The notes under the pieces are model-generated. The model saw only the letters and a list, made by a program, of their open reading frames with translations. It was not told the origin of the DNA and made no database searches. From the NCBI RefSeq assembly GCF_003072645.1, contig NZ_CP028897.1:2431658-2495657 (forward strand): a stretch of DNA of 64,000 nt, given 5' to 3'. Source of the stretch: Dongshaea marina (GTDB lineage Bacteria; Pseudomonadota; Gammaproteobacteria; Enterobacterales; Aeromonadaceae). A program made the position numbers and the translations under genes. This document shows, in pieces, positions 8,424-17,063 of this stretch (positions within the stretch are counted from its first letter, which is position 1; every line of letters begins with the position of its first letter).

Positions 8424-8593
8424 CTCGACATTTGTGGCAGGAGGTTAGCTCCCCTGCCCTCGTATAATGGTTGCTATCTGACGAAAGCGGTCATCCTATT
8501 AATATTAAGGCAATATCAGTATGTGACAGAAGCGAATATCTCTTTGACTTTATGACAGTATTAATATGCAGCATGAATAAGTTCGCAAAATGA

Positions 8594-8905
8594 CTATGGC
8601 AACTTATTTAATGATAACTCTAATAATGATGAGCTCAGGCTTTTACCATGAATGTCTAAATTCAATGAGCGAGTCACCCCTCCAGCAAGTGCATCATGTA
8701 GAACAAATTTTAACGCCCCCATTTTGGGAAGCTCATAGCGCTCAACTTTACCTTTAACAATATCGTAAAAGTGGTTTTTAACTCGGTCTGCAGTTATATA
8801 TTTCTTTATATATTCATAGTCTTCTAGATTATATGCAATAACTGAAATATCTGAAATATTTCCTTTATCACCTGTGCGTGAATGTGCGATCTGGTGTAAT
8901 TTCAT
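8594..8905 (-). CDS. AtuA C-terminal-domain-like small subunit
   Basis: This 103-residue protein begins KLHQIAHSRTGDKGNISDISVIAY, the signature of the ferredoxin-fold domain that is fused to the C-terminus of some AtuA proteins and is a separate subunit in others. Conserved SRTGDKGN and the late GGVTRSLNLDIHGKSLS segment are present. It starts two bases after the stop of the AtuA-like gene, so the two are cotranscribed and probably form one complex. The reaction is not established for this family. The pair is probably catabolic. Confidence 0.75.
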   Translation of the reverse strand: MKLHQIAHSRTGDKGNISDISVIAYNLEDYEYIKKYITADRVKNHFYDIVKGKVERYELPKMGALKFVLHDALAGGVTRSLNLDIHGKSLSSSLLELSLNKLP

Positions 8906-8907
8906 AT

Positions 8908-10251
8908 TTAGGCCTCATGATAATTAATTTCGGTTTTAACTTCTGAGCGTTTTACGAGAGTAGATCGGATAGCAACGACTTCATTGGCTATTTTTGTTGC
9001 ACCACCACCACCGGCAGGGCCATTCAGCCACAAAGCTGATACTTCATGCCCAATTTTTCTAGCATCCCTGAGGGATTTTGTTCGTGCAGCAACACGAATA
9101 CGTATTTCCGCTGGCTCAGGAGCCTGCTCTACAGAAGCACCGCGGAGAGTTGAGTTGACACCAATAATTTCGAAGCGTATTTCTTCTGTCTCTAGCTTTG
9201 AATCCTTCAACCGCTGCCGTACCATATCGAGAGCCAACTCTCCACGGGCTAACGCATTAGGGCCACAATATGATATTTGTCCTTCACCAATATAGCTGTC
9301 TACATAGCCTACTGATACTTTATAGCTATCGGTTTTGGCTGTACCGCTTGCCCCAATGACACGTACACGATCAAGTCCCTCCTCGATAAACTCGACTTGA
9401 GAGAAATCTGCAACACAATCTGCGGTAATGTATAGTGCTGGATCGTGAATTTCATAAAGAGCCTGCTCAATACAAGTTTTGCGGCATACCTGCCCACCTG
9501 TACCAGGAATTTTGGTAACAACAAAGCTACCATCATCTTCAACTTCTGCGATAGGAAACCCTATATTAGCGGGATCTGGAACATCTTTAACACCAGGATC
9601 AATGAAATATCCTCCAGAAACTTGAGATGAACACTCAAGCAAGTGCCCAACTAAAACACCTTTACCAAGCATCGCCCAATCATTAGTCTTCCAGTTGAAC
9701 TCATATATTAAAGGTGCAAGAAAGAGTGATGGATCTGCAATTCGACCTGTGATGACAATATCAGCACCTTCTCGTAGAGCTTCAACAACGGGCTCAGAAC
9801 CAATGTATGCATTAGCTGATACTATTTGTTTAGTTATATTAGAAATAGAGTTGTCAAGCTCAAGAATCATATCATCGTTATTCTGGACTAATTGAGTTAC
9901 ATCATCACCGGTAACGACTGCCACTTTTAACCCTTTAATGTTTAACCTCTGTGCAATCTCTATAATTTTTTTTCCTGCAGCAGGAGGATTTGCAGCACCC
10001 ATGCTTGTAATAATCTTAATGCCACGCCTAGAGCAGGCTGGAAGAACAGCCTCAAAACGATCTTCCAAATACTCGTTATAACCCTGCAATGGATCATGTA
10101 GCTTTTCCAATTGAGCAAGAGCAACTGTTCTTTCGGATAAACACTCGAAAACTAAGTAATTAATATCTCCACGCTCAGCCAAGTCTTTAGCTGGTAGAAT
10201 TCGATCATCTGAAAAACCCGCCCCAGAGCCAATTTTTACTACTTTTTTCAT
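8908..10251 (-). CDS. Acyclic terpene utilization AtuA (DUF1446) family protein
   Basis: This 447-residue member of the AtuA/DUF1446 family has KIGSGAGFSDDR at the N-terminus, SMGAANPPAAGKK near residue 85, VVTGDDV near 115, DIVITGRIADPSL near 165 and GGGGATKIA near the C-terminus. AtuA is needed for citronellol/geraniol catabolism in Pseudomonas, and relatives occur in other branched-acid pathways. None of the other atu genes (carboxylase, acyl-CoA dehydrogenase) is nearby, so the substrate here is unknown. The next gene is its small subunit. An outer-membrane protein gene lies upstream on the same strand and a LysR regulator further upstream points away, a plausible transferred catabolic cassette inside the dif island. 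Confidence 0.8.
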   Translation of the reverse strand: MKKVVKIGSGAGFSDDRILPAKDLAERGDINYLVFECLSERTVALAQLEKLHDPLQGYNEYLEDRFEAVLPACSRRGIKIITSMGAANPPAAGKKIIEIAQRLNIKGLKVAVVTGDDVTQLVQNNDDMILELDNSISNITKQIVSANAYIGSEPVVEALREGADIVITGRIADPSLFLAPLIYEFNWKTNDWAMLGKGVLVGHLLECSSQVSGGYFIDPGVKDVPDPANIGFPIAEVEDDGSFVVTKIPGTGGQVCRKTCIEQALYEIHDPALYITADCVADFSQVEFIEEGLDRVRVIGASGTAKTDSYKVSVGYVDSYIGEGQISYCGPNALARGELALDMVRQRLKDSKLETEEIRFEIIGVNSTLRGASVEQAPEPAEIRIRVAARTKSLRDARKIGHEVSALWLNGPAGGGGATKIANEVVAIRSTLVKRSEVKTEINYHEA

Positions 10252-10520
10252 GAAACACTCCTAATCTTGGAATATAGATGCCATTTTATTGCCAATTCAT
10301 TTCAGTGATAAGCTATTTATTTTTAGCATGCTAAGTGATTAATATATAATTTACACTGTGACAAGCAGCTATAGGCGATGTGATAAATTATTTAGCATGA
10401 GTCTACTTCATACTTGGATAGGAAGGCCTTTTCCACAATCAACTATTTGTGAATTCTGGCAGCCAAAATTCACGATTGGTGAACCTATTTTGGCTGCATA
10501 TCTTAACTCAAAAATCAGGG

Positions 10521-11138
10521 TTAAAAAGAGTAATTAACACCAAGCGTCATCATATTTACCGAGGCAACCTTATTGTAATCATCTTTACTTGAGTCTTCCG
10601 TATGGAACTGAGAAGGCTTGTCACCAAAAATGTAGCTATATGCAAAATCAATACTCCAACGTGAATTGAGTCGATAACCAACGCCTAACCCTATTTTTGG
10701 TAAAATTTTATTTCTACTTTCGTTAAACGAAGAGTTCCCAGTTGTTTCCTGGTGCACATATGCTACACCACCTTTACCAAAAACACTCCAGCTGGATGAA
10801 AGATCATATTTCAACACTCCCATTAAATCAATATTATGACCATCATAACTAAGAGATTCGCCATTCTCTGAGTAATGATTTTTTGGGTATTGATAGTAGC
10901 CTAACTCAGCCCCATAATTAAATTTCCCTCTTCCCCAAAGATAACCTGAATTGACTCCAATCGCAGCACTATGGTGACTGTTATTCCCTTTCAAAAAATT
11001 AATATTAGGAGTAAGCATGCCTCCAGTTCCGATGTTCACTCCAACATAAGGATGTCCCTGAGCAAAGGCGCTTCCACCAAACAAAAAAGAACCACTAAAA
11101 AGAATAACTCCAGCAATCGAAACTACTTTTTTTTTCAT
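10521..11138 (-). CDS. Outer-membrane beta-barrel protein (OMP_b-brl type)
   Basis: Signal peptide KKKVVSIAGVILFSGSFLFG ending in SAFA, then alternating amphipathic strands (PYVGVNIGTGGML, FNYGAELGYYQYP, IDLMGVLKYDLSSSWSVFGKGG, KIGLGVGYRLNSRWSIDFAYSYIFG) and a terminal MTLGVNYSF. The terminal Phe is the usual BAM signal. The size and strand pattern fit an eight-stranded barrel of the OmpA-N/OmpX/opacity type. I choose the ATG at 11138 because GAGG lies upstream; the ATG at 11150 has no site. It may be a porin or adhesin-like barrel. Its position next to atuA may be coincidental, since a 270-bp gap separates them. Confidence 0.8.
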   Translation of the reverse strand: MKKKVVSIAGVILFSGSFLFGGSAFAQGHPYVGVNIGTGGMLTPNINFLKGNNSHHSAAIGVNSGYLWGRGKFNYGAELGYYQYPKNHYSENGESLSYDGHNIDLMGVLKYDLSSSWSVFGKGGVAYVHQETTGNSSFNESRNKILPKIGLGVGYRLNSRWSIDFAYSYIFGDKPSQFHTEDSSKDDYNKVASVNMMTLGVNYSF

Positions 11139-11350
11139 AATTAACCTCATAGCTATTGATAAATGTACAAAGTGCTAACTCTTCAAAGTTTCAAAAACAT
11201 TCCGATAGTAAATATTCGGCTCTGTGTTAATTCTAATATTCATAAGACGCTAGTCACTTTACTCAGTTTATCTGCATAGCATAACCAGAAAGATCACATT
11301 TGTATTATGATTAATGCGTATTTATTTATAACTTTTTGGTATAGAACGCC

Positions 11351-11519
11351 CTAGCACATCACCTCAGAGCATTTGACCTATGTTGCTCAACGATCGCTTC
11401 ATGGGTGTCTGAAATATCATTTAATCCTGTTGCCAGCATGGATGCTGGCGTCGAGCATACACGGAAGTATTCACTGCATGACCTCAACAGGCAGCGACAA
11501 ACCAATTGAAACGTTCTAG
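11351..11519. mobile_element. MITE-like repeat, copy 1
   Basis: These 169 bp are closely similar along their whole length to 45062-45243. The ends begin CTAG and carry imperfect inverted repeats (CTAGCACATCACCTCA against CTAGAACGTTTCA). The middle holds a hairpin GCCAGCATGGATGCTGGC. No transposase is encoded. Copy 1 has more decayed ends and a short internal deletion compared with copy 2. The stretch 11139-11952 otherwise holds no gene I can support. Confidence 0.7.
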
Positions 11520-11952
11520 GCTCCATAATTAACACTTGCATTTCATTTTTATTGATAATAATTTTAAATATTGACATCTTGGTCGTCGATTGATTTGATT
11601 CTAATCGAGCCATGTCTTCAAGCGGCAAGCTCTAAAAGTAAGATCCTCTCCCACTTTCTTTGTAATGGCCTTTGGTATCTTATTTCAAAGTGATAGCTGA
11701 CCGTGATGTAAGTTGCATAGGCTAGGTGCCTTCAACTTCGACGAGTAATGATGTCATGACGTAAATTACGTTGAGAATATCCTCCCTATGTAGAATAGTA
11801 TTTATCGGGAATTATCTATTGCACCAAATACACTGTAGGTGCTACATTTCAACCATGAGTACTCTAATACCATGCAAATATCTATTGAAAAAAGGACTCA
11901 TAAAGCTCTTGTCGAAAATGCTTGAATTAAAAACCCTTATGAGTGAATTTAT

Positions 11953-12879
11953 ATGCGATTAACACTGAATCAACTCCGTGCATTCCTGAATCTTGTTGAG
12001 GGGGGTAGCTTCATTGAAGGAGCCCGCCGGCAATCTATTTCACAACCAGCATTAAGCAGGCTTATCCGACAGATGGAAGTAGAAATAGGAGCCAGATTAT
12101 TCGACCGAGATACTCGAAATACATCTCTGACTCCCATAGGGCGGGAATTAGAAGTTATTACACGAAGATTGATAACACATATTGACGAAGAGTTCGATCG
12201 AATCAGTCACTTAAGTAACGGTAATTCAGGTACAATTCATATAGCGGCCTTGCCAACTATGTCGTCTTACTTTCTACCATCAACCATTGCTTCCTACGGG
12301 AATGCTCATCCGGGTATCAAGATTATTGTAAATGAAGCGGCTGCAGAGCAGGTTATCACTTCAGTATTATCAGGTGCGGCTGATTTTGGACTAATTGCTG
12401 GTCCCCTGTTGGATGAACGCTTTACATGGCATGAGCTGTTTTGCGATAGGTTTGGTCTAGTGTGCCGAAATGACAATCAAATTTTAGAGAATGATGAGTG
12501 TATCTGGTCAATCTTTGAGAATTCCCCTTTCATTTCTATGGCTAAAGGTACAAGCGTTCGGAAGATAACAGACTTAACATTTAAGGCCACCAGAATTAAG
12601 GCTTCTACAAGAACTCAGTGCTCTCAGTTGGGGTCAGTAGGTCAATTAATTAGTGAGGGAGTTGGCATTACTGCTCTTCCCGAGTTGAGCATGCCATTTA
12701 TAGGTAAAAGAAATTTGGCGTGGCGTTTACTTTCCTCTCCAATTATTGATCGAAAACTTGGGATTATCACTCGAGCTCACATCACACACTCCAAAGCCAC
12801 CCAAAAGTTCATTAAGCAGCTTATTAAAAATGCTCAACAGAAAAGGACTGAGTCTGAAGGTGACTGGATTTCAGTCTAG
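11953..12879 (+). CDS. LysR-type transcriptional regulator
   Basis: This is a 308-residue LysR protein. The winged HTH is at residues 1-60 (LNQLRAFLNLVEGGSF, ARRQSISQPALSRLIRQMEVEIGARLFDR), followed by the linker helix and an effector-binding domain from about 90, with TIHIAALPTMSSYFLPSTI and the paired FGLIAGPL strand. The protein is complete. It is transcribed away from the outer-membrane barrel and AtuA pair on the other strand and is the only regulator in this cassette, so it may control them, but an 800-bp gap containing a MITE separates them. The effector is unknown. Confidence 0.85.
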   Translation: MRLTLNQLRAFLNLVEGGSFIEGARRQSISQPALSRLIRQMEVEIGARLFDRDTRNTSLTPIGRELEVITRRLITHIDEEFDRISHLSNGNSGTIHIAALPTMSSYFLPSTIASYGNAHPGIKIIVNEAAAEQVITSVLSGAADFGLIAGPLLDERFTWHELFCDRFGLVCRNDNQILENDECIWSIFENSPFISMAKGTSVRKITDLTFKATRIKASTRTQCSQLGSVGQLISEGVGITALPELSMPFIGKRNLAWRLLSSPIIDRKLGIITRAHITHSKATQKFIKQLIKNAQQKRTESEGDWISV

Positions 12880-13155
12880 GAAGGATAATTCAATATGGTC
12901 ATTTGTTAATGTATCTTCTAAGAATGCCATAATAATTCGAGACATAAATAATCATTAGAACGGTTATGCAATTTTAATGTCTGCTCCTAGGAAGTTTTAT
13001 TTCATAAGTAGTCGTATATTTAGACATTTAATACACTCTAAAGCAATACCTGATTTCAGCATAAATTGATCCCAGCTTCCATTCTTAGCGATGCTCACTG
13101 AGACGACACAGCGATGTCAGATATCACTCGAAAGCGATACCAAGTATTACTCAAA

Positions 13156-13313
13156 GCTGTGTTCGTTAAGGCGACAAAGCGATGCCTGGAGTGCCTAACA
13201 TCGGTGTAGCAGATCCTACTCTTGAATCTGCTACATTGTAGCGTTATCAATTCTCGCCGGGTACGGCCCCAAAACACCACCCTACCCTTTATGTGTTTCC
13301 TCAACAAGCCAGA
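13156..13313 (-). repeat. KOPS-bearing repeat, copy D (long form)
   Basis: The core read on the minus strand has GGGTAGGG (13280-13287), TTTTGGGGCCG and TACCCGGC. Similarity to copy E extends about 100 bp further on the side away from the octamer (shared GTTCGTTAAGGC, TCTGCTA and GTTATCAA elements). Copy D has about 16 extra bases between the TCTGGCTT end and the octamer. It is right of dif on the minus strand, so it points toward dif. I see no other feature between 12880 and 13375. Confidence 0.7.
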
Positions 13314-13375
13314 CATTTCTACTCAGCCAAACAACCAGACTTATCTAAATGGTTGCAACATAGACTTATATGATG

Positions 13376-13879
13376 CTAGCTGTTAGTGTTCTCGCTTGAT
13401 TTAATTCCAAAGCAAAGAGCAATCCCTTTGTTTTCATTGGCTTTTTCAGTAATTAGCATTTGAGTACCATTACTTCTGATGTTGAAAACTTTTTCGACAC
13501 CTGCATTCATAAGAACATAATCCTCATCTGCTAGAGAGCTAAGCCCAACTGGTTGTGGCTTATGACTCCATGAAAACGTGATATCAGTTAAATCAGCAGA
13601 ACGCCATGTATCAGCTCCAGGATATTTGATCGTATTTAGGTCAGAACAAATTTCTGAAAGCTGTTGTTTATCTATAAATGGATATATGTGGCTTGGACTA
13701 TCACCTATTTTTTTCCAACCATAGTTGTACTGGGAAACACTGTCGTAATTATTAGCCAGAAACAAAAATGTAAAATAACTTGGTGGTTCAATAACTTCTG
13801 AGTTGCTAGCAGTCGAGTTTTTAGATACAACCGCAAGTATAATAAAAAATAACATACTGAATATTTTTCTGTCTGTCAT
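13376..13879 (-). CDS. Putative secreted protein, unknown
   Basis: This is a 167-residue protein with a signal peptide (KIFSMLFFIILAVVSKNSTAS) and a mature chain with two cysteines, aromatic-rich near the N-terminus (PSYFTFLFLANNYDS). AGGAAG lies upstream of the ATG. I recognise no family. It is 36 bp downstream of another putative secreted protein on the same strand, so the two may form an operon. Low-GC codon use resembles that of the other secreted proteins in this island and not the 20-64 kb genes. The function is unknown. Confidence 0.55.
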   Translation of the reverse strand: MTDRKIFSMLFFIILAVVSKNSTASNSEVIEPPSYFTFLFLANNYDSVSQYNYGWKKIGDSPSHIYPFIDKQQLSEICSDLNTIKYPGADTWRSADLTDITFSWSHKPQPVGLSSLADEDYVLMNAGVEKVFNIRSNGTQMLITEKANENKGIALCFGIKSSENTNS

Positions 13880-13915
13880 AATTTCACTTCCTATTTTATT
13901 ATAATATAGTTAACT

Positions 13916-14512
13916 CTATGATCGTCTATGAGTATTTTTTGTAATAAATGCACCTAGAGCATCAGAGTAATCATGATAATGCCATTGAATACTCATCTCT
14001 CCTAAAATTTCATTTAAGTAATAAGATTTATTCCCATAAAACGCATCCATACATGATTCAATCATTATTGCTTGGGAAGTATCATAACATTGACTTAGCC
14101 ATTTAGTATATTTAACACCGTAAGCCCACCCGTCATCATTAAATTCTGGTGCAGAGCTACCATATTCGCTTTCGCTAAACTTTACTCCCTCATATTTTGA
14201 GCTAATAGTTTCCCCTGTTGCTGGGATGCTCAACTCACAATTAATTTCATATTTACCAGCTTCGCCTGGCATAAGACTTTCTAGTGAAAATCTTTTTACA
14301 TGAGAGGGCAATGTTGTATCAGTAGTGGGGTTGTAAGGACTGTACTCATTTAATCCTTGCTTTGATTTGCATGATACAGAAAATCCTAACTCTCTATTAT
14401 CCGGTTCTGTTAAAAAATCAAGAGAGCTGGAAAATACATTACCAGAAAATAGCGAAGCTCCAATAATAAATATCGGAGCACTAGTGTTAATTAATCCCTT
14501 CTTTAAAATCAT
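13916..14512 (-). CDS. Putative secreted protein, unknown
   Basis: The frame extends further upstream, but the ATG at 14512 has a strong AGGAAGG site and begins a signal-peptide-like N-terminus (LKKGLINTSAPIFIIGASLFSG), so I start there (198 residues). The mature chain has five cysteines. Its middle, with SVSCKSKQG, GKYEINCELSIP and YGVKYTKWLSQCYDTSQA, does not match a family I know. It is followed by a second secreted protein on the same strand. It lies between the truncated phage replication gene and the LysR cassette, so it may be phage cargo. The function is unknown. Confidence 0.55.
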   Translation of the reverse strand: MILKKGLINTSAPIFIIGASLFSGNVFSSSLDFLTEPDNRELGFSVSCKSKQGLNEYSPYNPTTDTTLPSHVKRFSLESLMPGEAGKYEINCELSIPATGETISSKYEGVKFSESEYGSSAPEFNDDGWAYGVKYTKWLSQCYDTSQAIMIESCMDAFYGNKSYYLNEILGEMSIQWHYHDYSDALGAFITKNTHRRS

Positions 14513-14640
14513 ATTATCAACCTTCCTATATAAATAATGAGCCTCATACGAATCCGTTAAGGCGCCATTAAGGTTAATAAATGAACACAATTTGTCAACC
14601 AAAAACTATCAAAACTTCGCGCATATACAAAAAACGGTCA

Positions 14641-15423
14641 TCAGGATGGACGAGCCACAATGTTAGAAACACTGTTTCTCCGGTCCACGGCGTAGCGAGG
14701 CGCTTGCATGGCCAGATCTTTTGAGGGCTCCATGCCCAGCTTGGCCCGCTGGTCGTTCGGAATATCGCGCTTGGCTTTCTTTTGCAGTTCGTCGATCTGG
14801 TTCATCACCTCGAAAAACTTGAGATAGACCTTGAGCTGCTTATGACGGCCAACCTGATTGCCTTTTACCGCTTTATTGAAGTTCACGGTCGTTTCGTGAT
14901 CTCCAGAGTTGGATCGACGCATGTGACCGTGGGAGATATTTTTCAGATGGGTGATCACCTGCTTGGCGATCTCATCATTGGAAACCTTGGCGTGGTAGGT
15001 ACAATCAATCCAGTCAACCTGCACACTTTCAAAATCCAGCATCGAGCAAAATTCGGGACGTGCGTTCAGCAACACCTGAATCAGCTCCATCGCACACAGA
15101 CTAATATCGGTCGGTCCGTAAACATTGTGGAACTGGAGGAGCTTGGCCGGTGATGCCTTGAGGATCACATGGGGTGGCACCTTGTCATTGCCCTGATAGA
15201 TCTTCACTGCCAGCGAACCAAACGAAGATGGCAGCGCTTCGAACGGGTGACGCAGGTCGTGAATCTCCTGATCACCATCAACACTGAACACCACATTTTT
15301 GCTCTCGATCTTCATGCCGTTTAATCCGCATTGCTCCAGCTCTAAAAATTGCCGTCCGGATTGTTCGCTATTCAACAAGCACTCATCCAAGAACGGAACA
15401 TGCAGCTTGAGAAGGTCAATCAT
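14641..15423 (-). pseudogene. Filamentous-phage replication initiation protein (gpII/X, RstA-like), 3' truncated
   Basis: From MIDLLKLHVPF this reads as the N-terminal two thirds of a filamentous-phage replication initiation protein, the nickase that starts rolling-circle replication. Typical parts are the early DLLKLHVPF strand, WIDCTYHAKVSN, the HGHMRRSNSG element and GRHKQLKVYLKFFEV. Family members run to about 350 residues, while this chain stops near 260, immediately after LAMQAPRYAV, where VRFEA-like sequence would normally follow. Downstream phage genes (coat, zot-like) are absent. The frame also continues upstream of 15423 into the divergent repressor gene, but the start here matches family N-termini. 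It is a relic of a CTX-type inovirus. Confidence 0.7.
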
Positions 15424-15437
15424 ACTGGGCTCAAAGG

Positions 15438-15746
15438 GTGCTTGAAAGAGAGAACTTGAGTGTACGGTCGTTGGCAAAGATGACCAATATGTCACCCAAG
15501 ACGATCTATCAGATCACCTCGGACAACGCTGAACCTCGGTTATCAACGATTAAACCCCTGATTGTTCAGTTAGGCTGCACGGCTGATGAGATCATTTTTG
15601 ACGACGACGAACTGAAACTCCCGACAGAGTTGCAGATGATCCTGAAAAACATCACGCAATTGCCGGATGAGAAGCAGGAGATCGTCAAAGAGATGCTCAA
15701 AGGCTGGGTGACCTACCAGCTCACGCAAGAGATGAACAAGAAGTAA
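15438..15746 (+). CDS. RstR-like phage repressor (Xre HTH), N-terminus possibly clipped
   Basis: An HTH of Xre type, ERENLSVRSLAKMTNMSPKT followed by IYQIT, is followed by a short C-terminal part ending LKGWVTYQLTQEMNKK. It is divergent from the replication gene, as rstR is from rstA in CTX-type phages, where it represses phage transcription. The only start available is a GTG at 15438, just after an in-frame stop at 15408. This leaves almost no residues before the first helix, and the gene starts 15 bp from the replication gene start, with no room for a normal control region. A deletion that fused the two 5' ends is likely. Confidence 0.65.
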   Translation: MLERENLSVRSLAKMTNMSPKTIYQITSDNAEPRLSTIKPLIVQLGCTADEIIFDDDELKLPTELQMILKNITQLPDEKQEIVKEMLKGWVTYQLTQEMNKK

Positions 15747-15933
15747 CCTTGCAGGGTTTCAATCAGAGCCGAAACGGGTCAAAATGACACAAAAGTACAC
15801 TATTAAAGTATGTGTACTTCGAAAACCGGTCACCAAAATTGCCGGTGAGGAGGGAGCAGGTCCCCTGCTCCTGACGAGCTGGCCAACAAGCGAAGCGCGT
15901 TAGCAAAAACAGGGGCGTAATGAGCTGGGATAT

Positions 15934-16224
15934 TTGCCGCAGAGCTTTTTTATCGACAAAAGAAGAACGGAGAATCAGAAGCTATTAGCTATGGATATCA
16001 ACGCTGATATTTTTCATGGTCAGATTGTTCAGTTTGAGCATGGGTATAACCCTCAAACAGGTGAGATCACTCATCTTCTTGATACCGCCAGCAGGCGAGG
16101 AGATAAAACCGCAGTCCAACACCTGGGGCTTGGAATTGGCGATAGAGTTCAATTCAGGAGAAATCAAATTTGGGGAGTTAAAGCCGAAAGCTCCACCCAG
16201 CAAGTTGTGCCGAGTGAAGCTTAA
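15934..16224 (+). CDS. Hypothetical protein near phage repressor
   Basis: This is an open frame of up to 96 residues; a start at 15991 would give 77. The reading VQFEHGYNPQTGEITHLLDT then GDKTAVQHLGLGIGDRVQF looks like a compact beta-rich domain, but I know no family. There is no strong ribosome site before either start. It follows the repressor on the same strand, after a non-coding stretch (15747-15933) containing inverted repeats AAGTACAC/GTGTACTT and GGAGCAGG/CCTGCTCC typical of insertion-sequence scars. It may be phage-derived. Evidence is weak. Confidence 0.35.
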   Translation: MPQSFFIDKRRTENQKLLAMDINADIFHGQIVQFEHGYNPQTGEITHLLDTASRRGDKTAVQHLGLGIGDRVQFRRNQIWGVKAESSTQQVVPSEA

Positions 16225-16234
16225 ACAATCAATG

Positions 16235-16354
16235 TTATAAAGGCTGCCAGCCAATTCCAGCTAGATAATTCAATGCCTCAAACATTTCGTACAGAGTCTC
16301 AAAAGAAATCGTGAGTGCCAGTACTGATAGAGCTGAAAAAGATGACGTATTCAT
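16235..16354 (-). CDS. 39-residue putative small protein with strong ribosome site
   Basis: This minus-strand short gene has an ATG at 16354, preceded at five bases by GGGAGG. It encodes a mildly hydrophobic chain (SFSALSVLALTISFETLYEM, then FEALNYLAGIGWQPL). The strand is the same as the phage replication gene, and it lies between the phage repressor and the attP-like hairpin. Inoviruses carry several tiny membrane or coat-related proteins, but I cannot match this one to any. The strong start signal is the main support. Confidence 0.4.
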   Translation of the reverse strand: MNTSSFSALSVLALTISFETLYEMFEALNYLAGIGWQPL

Positions 16355-16668
16355 ATTCGCCTCCCGTAAGCTCTCCGCTTACTTTATTAGATTTTTTTTG
16401 CTCATTTATCAGTGCCCACAGCGAACTTCGAACAAAGTGATTGTACGTTTTTTGAACAGAAATGGGTATTGATGCAGATCAAAGAGACAAACGAAACCCA
16501 AGAGAAGAGGCTAATTTCGATAGTAAAAGATACAAAGCCTTTTCCTGTAACTATGAGGTGGTAGGGCTTTGACCCTTGAGCCAAGCCTGTAAGATCTGGC
16601 AGCTTACATGACGGTGACGTATAATTTACAATTACGTTACATTTATGCCTGCCATTAGGTTCAATAAC

Positions 16669-17052
16669 ATGAAGAAATATGCTGCACTCGTAATGCTTTC
16701 TCCACTACTAGCTGAAGCAAATACAGGAGCCACGGTAGTATTAAATAATCAACATGAAGTTCAATGTAATCAGAATGGATGGACTGGCAGTGAATTTTAC
16801 CGAACAGCTTGGACTGGTTATTGCTCTAAAGTCTCAGCAAAAATAAAGAATACTGTACAAACACTTGATGGTATAAGTTGTCAAGCAGGGGAGATTCCAG
16901 AGGACGCTGTAGGTGAAACATATGCAACATATGCAATAGTTAATAATAAATTAGTCTCTTTAGGGTGTCAGACTCAATATCGAGTTAAAATTAACGTGCA
17001 TAATTGCTTTTTTAGTCCTATACAATGCCAGTTACCATATGATTATAAATAA
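16669..17052 (+). CDS. Putative secreted cysteine-rich protein
   Basis: I start at the ATG at 16669, where KKYAALVMLSPLLAEA makes a signal peptide; an ATG at 16645 adds eight residues that spoil it. The mature chain is about 110 residues with seven cysteines (EVQCNQNGW, GYCSKV, DGISCQAGE, SLGCQTQ, HNCFFSPIQCQLP), so it is probably disulfide-bonded outside the cytoplasm. No family is recognised. TATAAT-like sequence lies 48 bp upstream. It ends 11 bp before the first Xer-type site of the attP-like hairpin, an end position typical of cargo genes in filamentous phages. Confidence 0.6.
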   Translation: MKKYAALVMLSPLLAEANTGATVVLNNQHEVQCNQNGWTGSEFYRTAWTGYCSKVSAKIKNTVQTLDGISCQAGEIPEDAVGETYATYAIVNNKLVSLGCQTQYRVKINVHNCFFSPIQCQLPYDYK

Positions 17053-17063
17053 TTGAACATTAA

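Noticed and set aside
11359-11628. Minus-strand 89-codon frame over the MITE
   Set aside because: It runs through the MITE copy and has no family features; the second copy does not keep the frame.
12945-12975. Third dif-like site near 12945-12975
   Set aside because: TTATGCAAT-like arm exists but the other arm is 15 bases away and poorly matched.
13095-13316. Minus-strand 73-codon frame
   Set aside because: It overlaps repeat copy D and has an arginine-rich composition typical of a chance frame.
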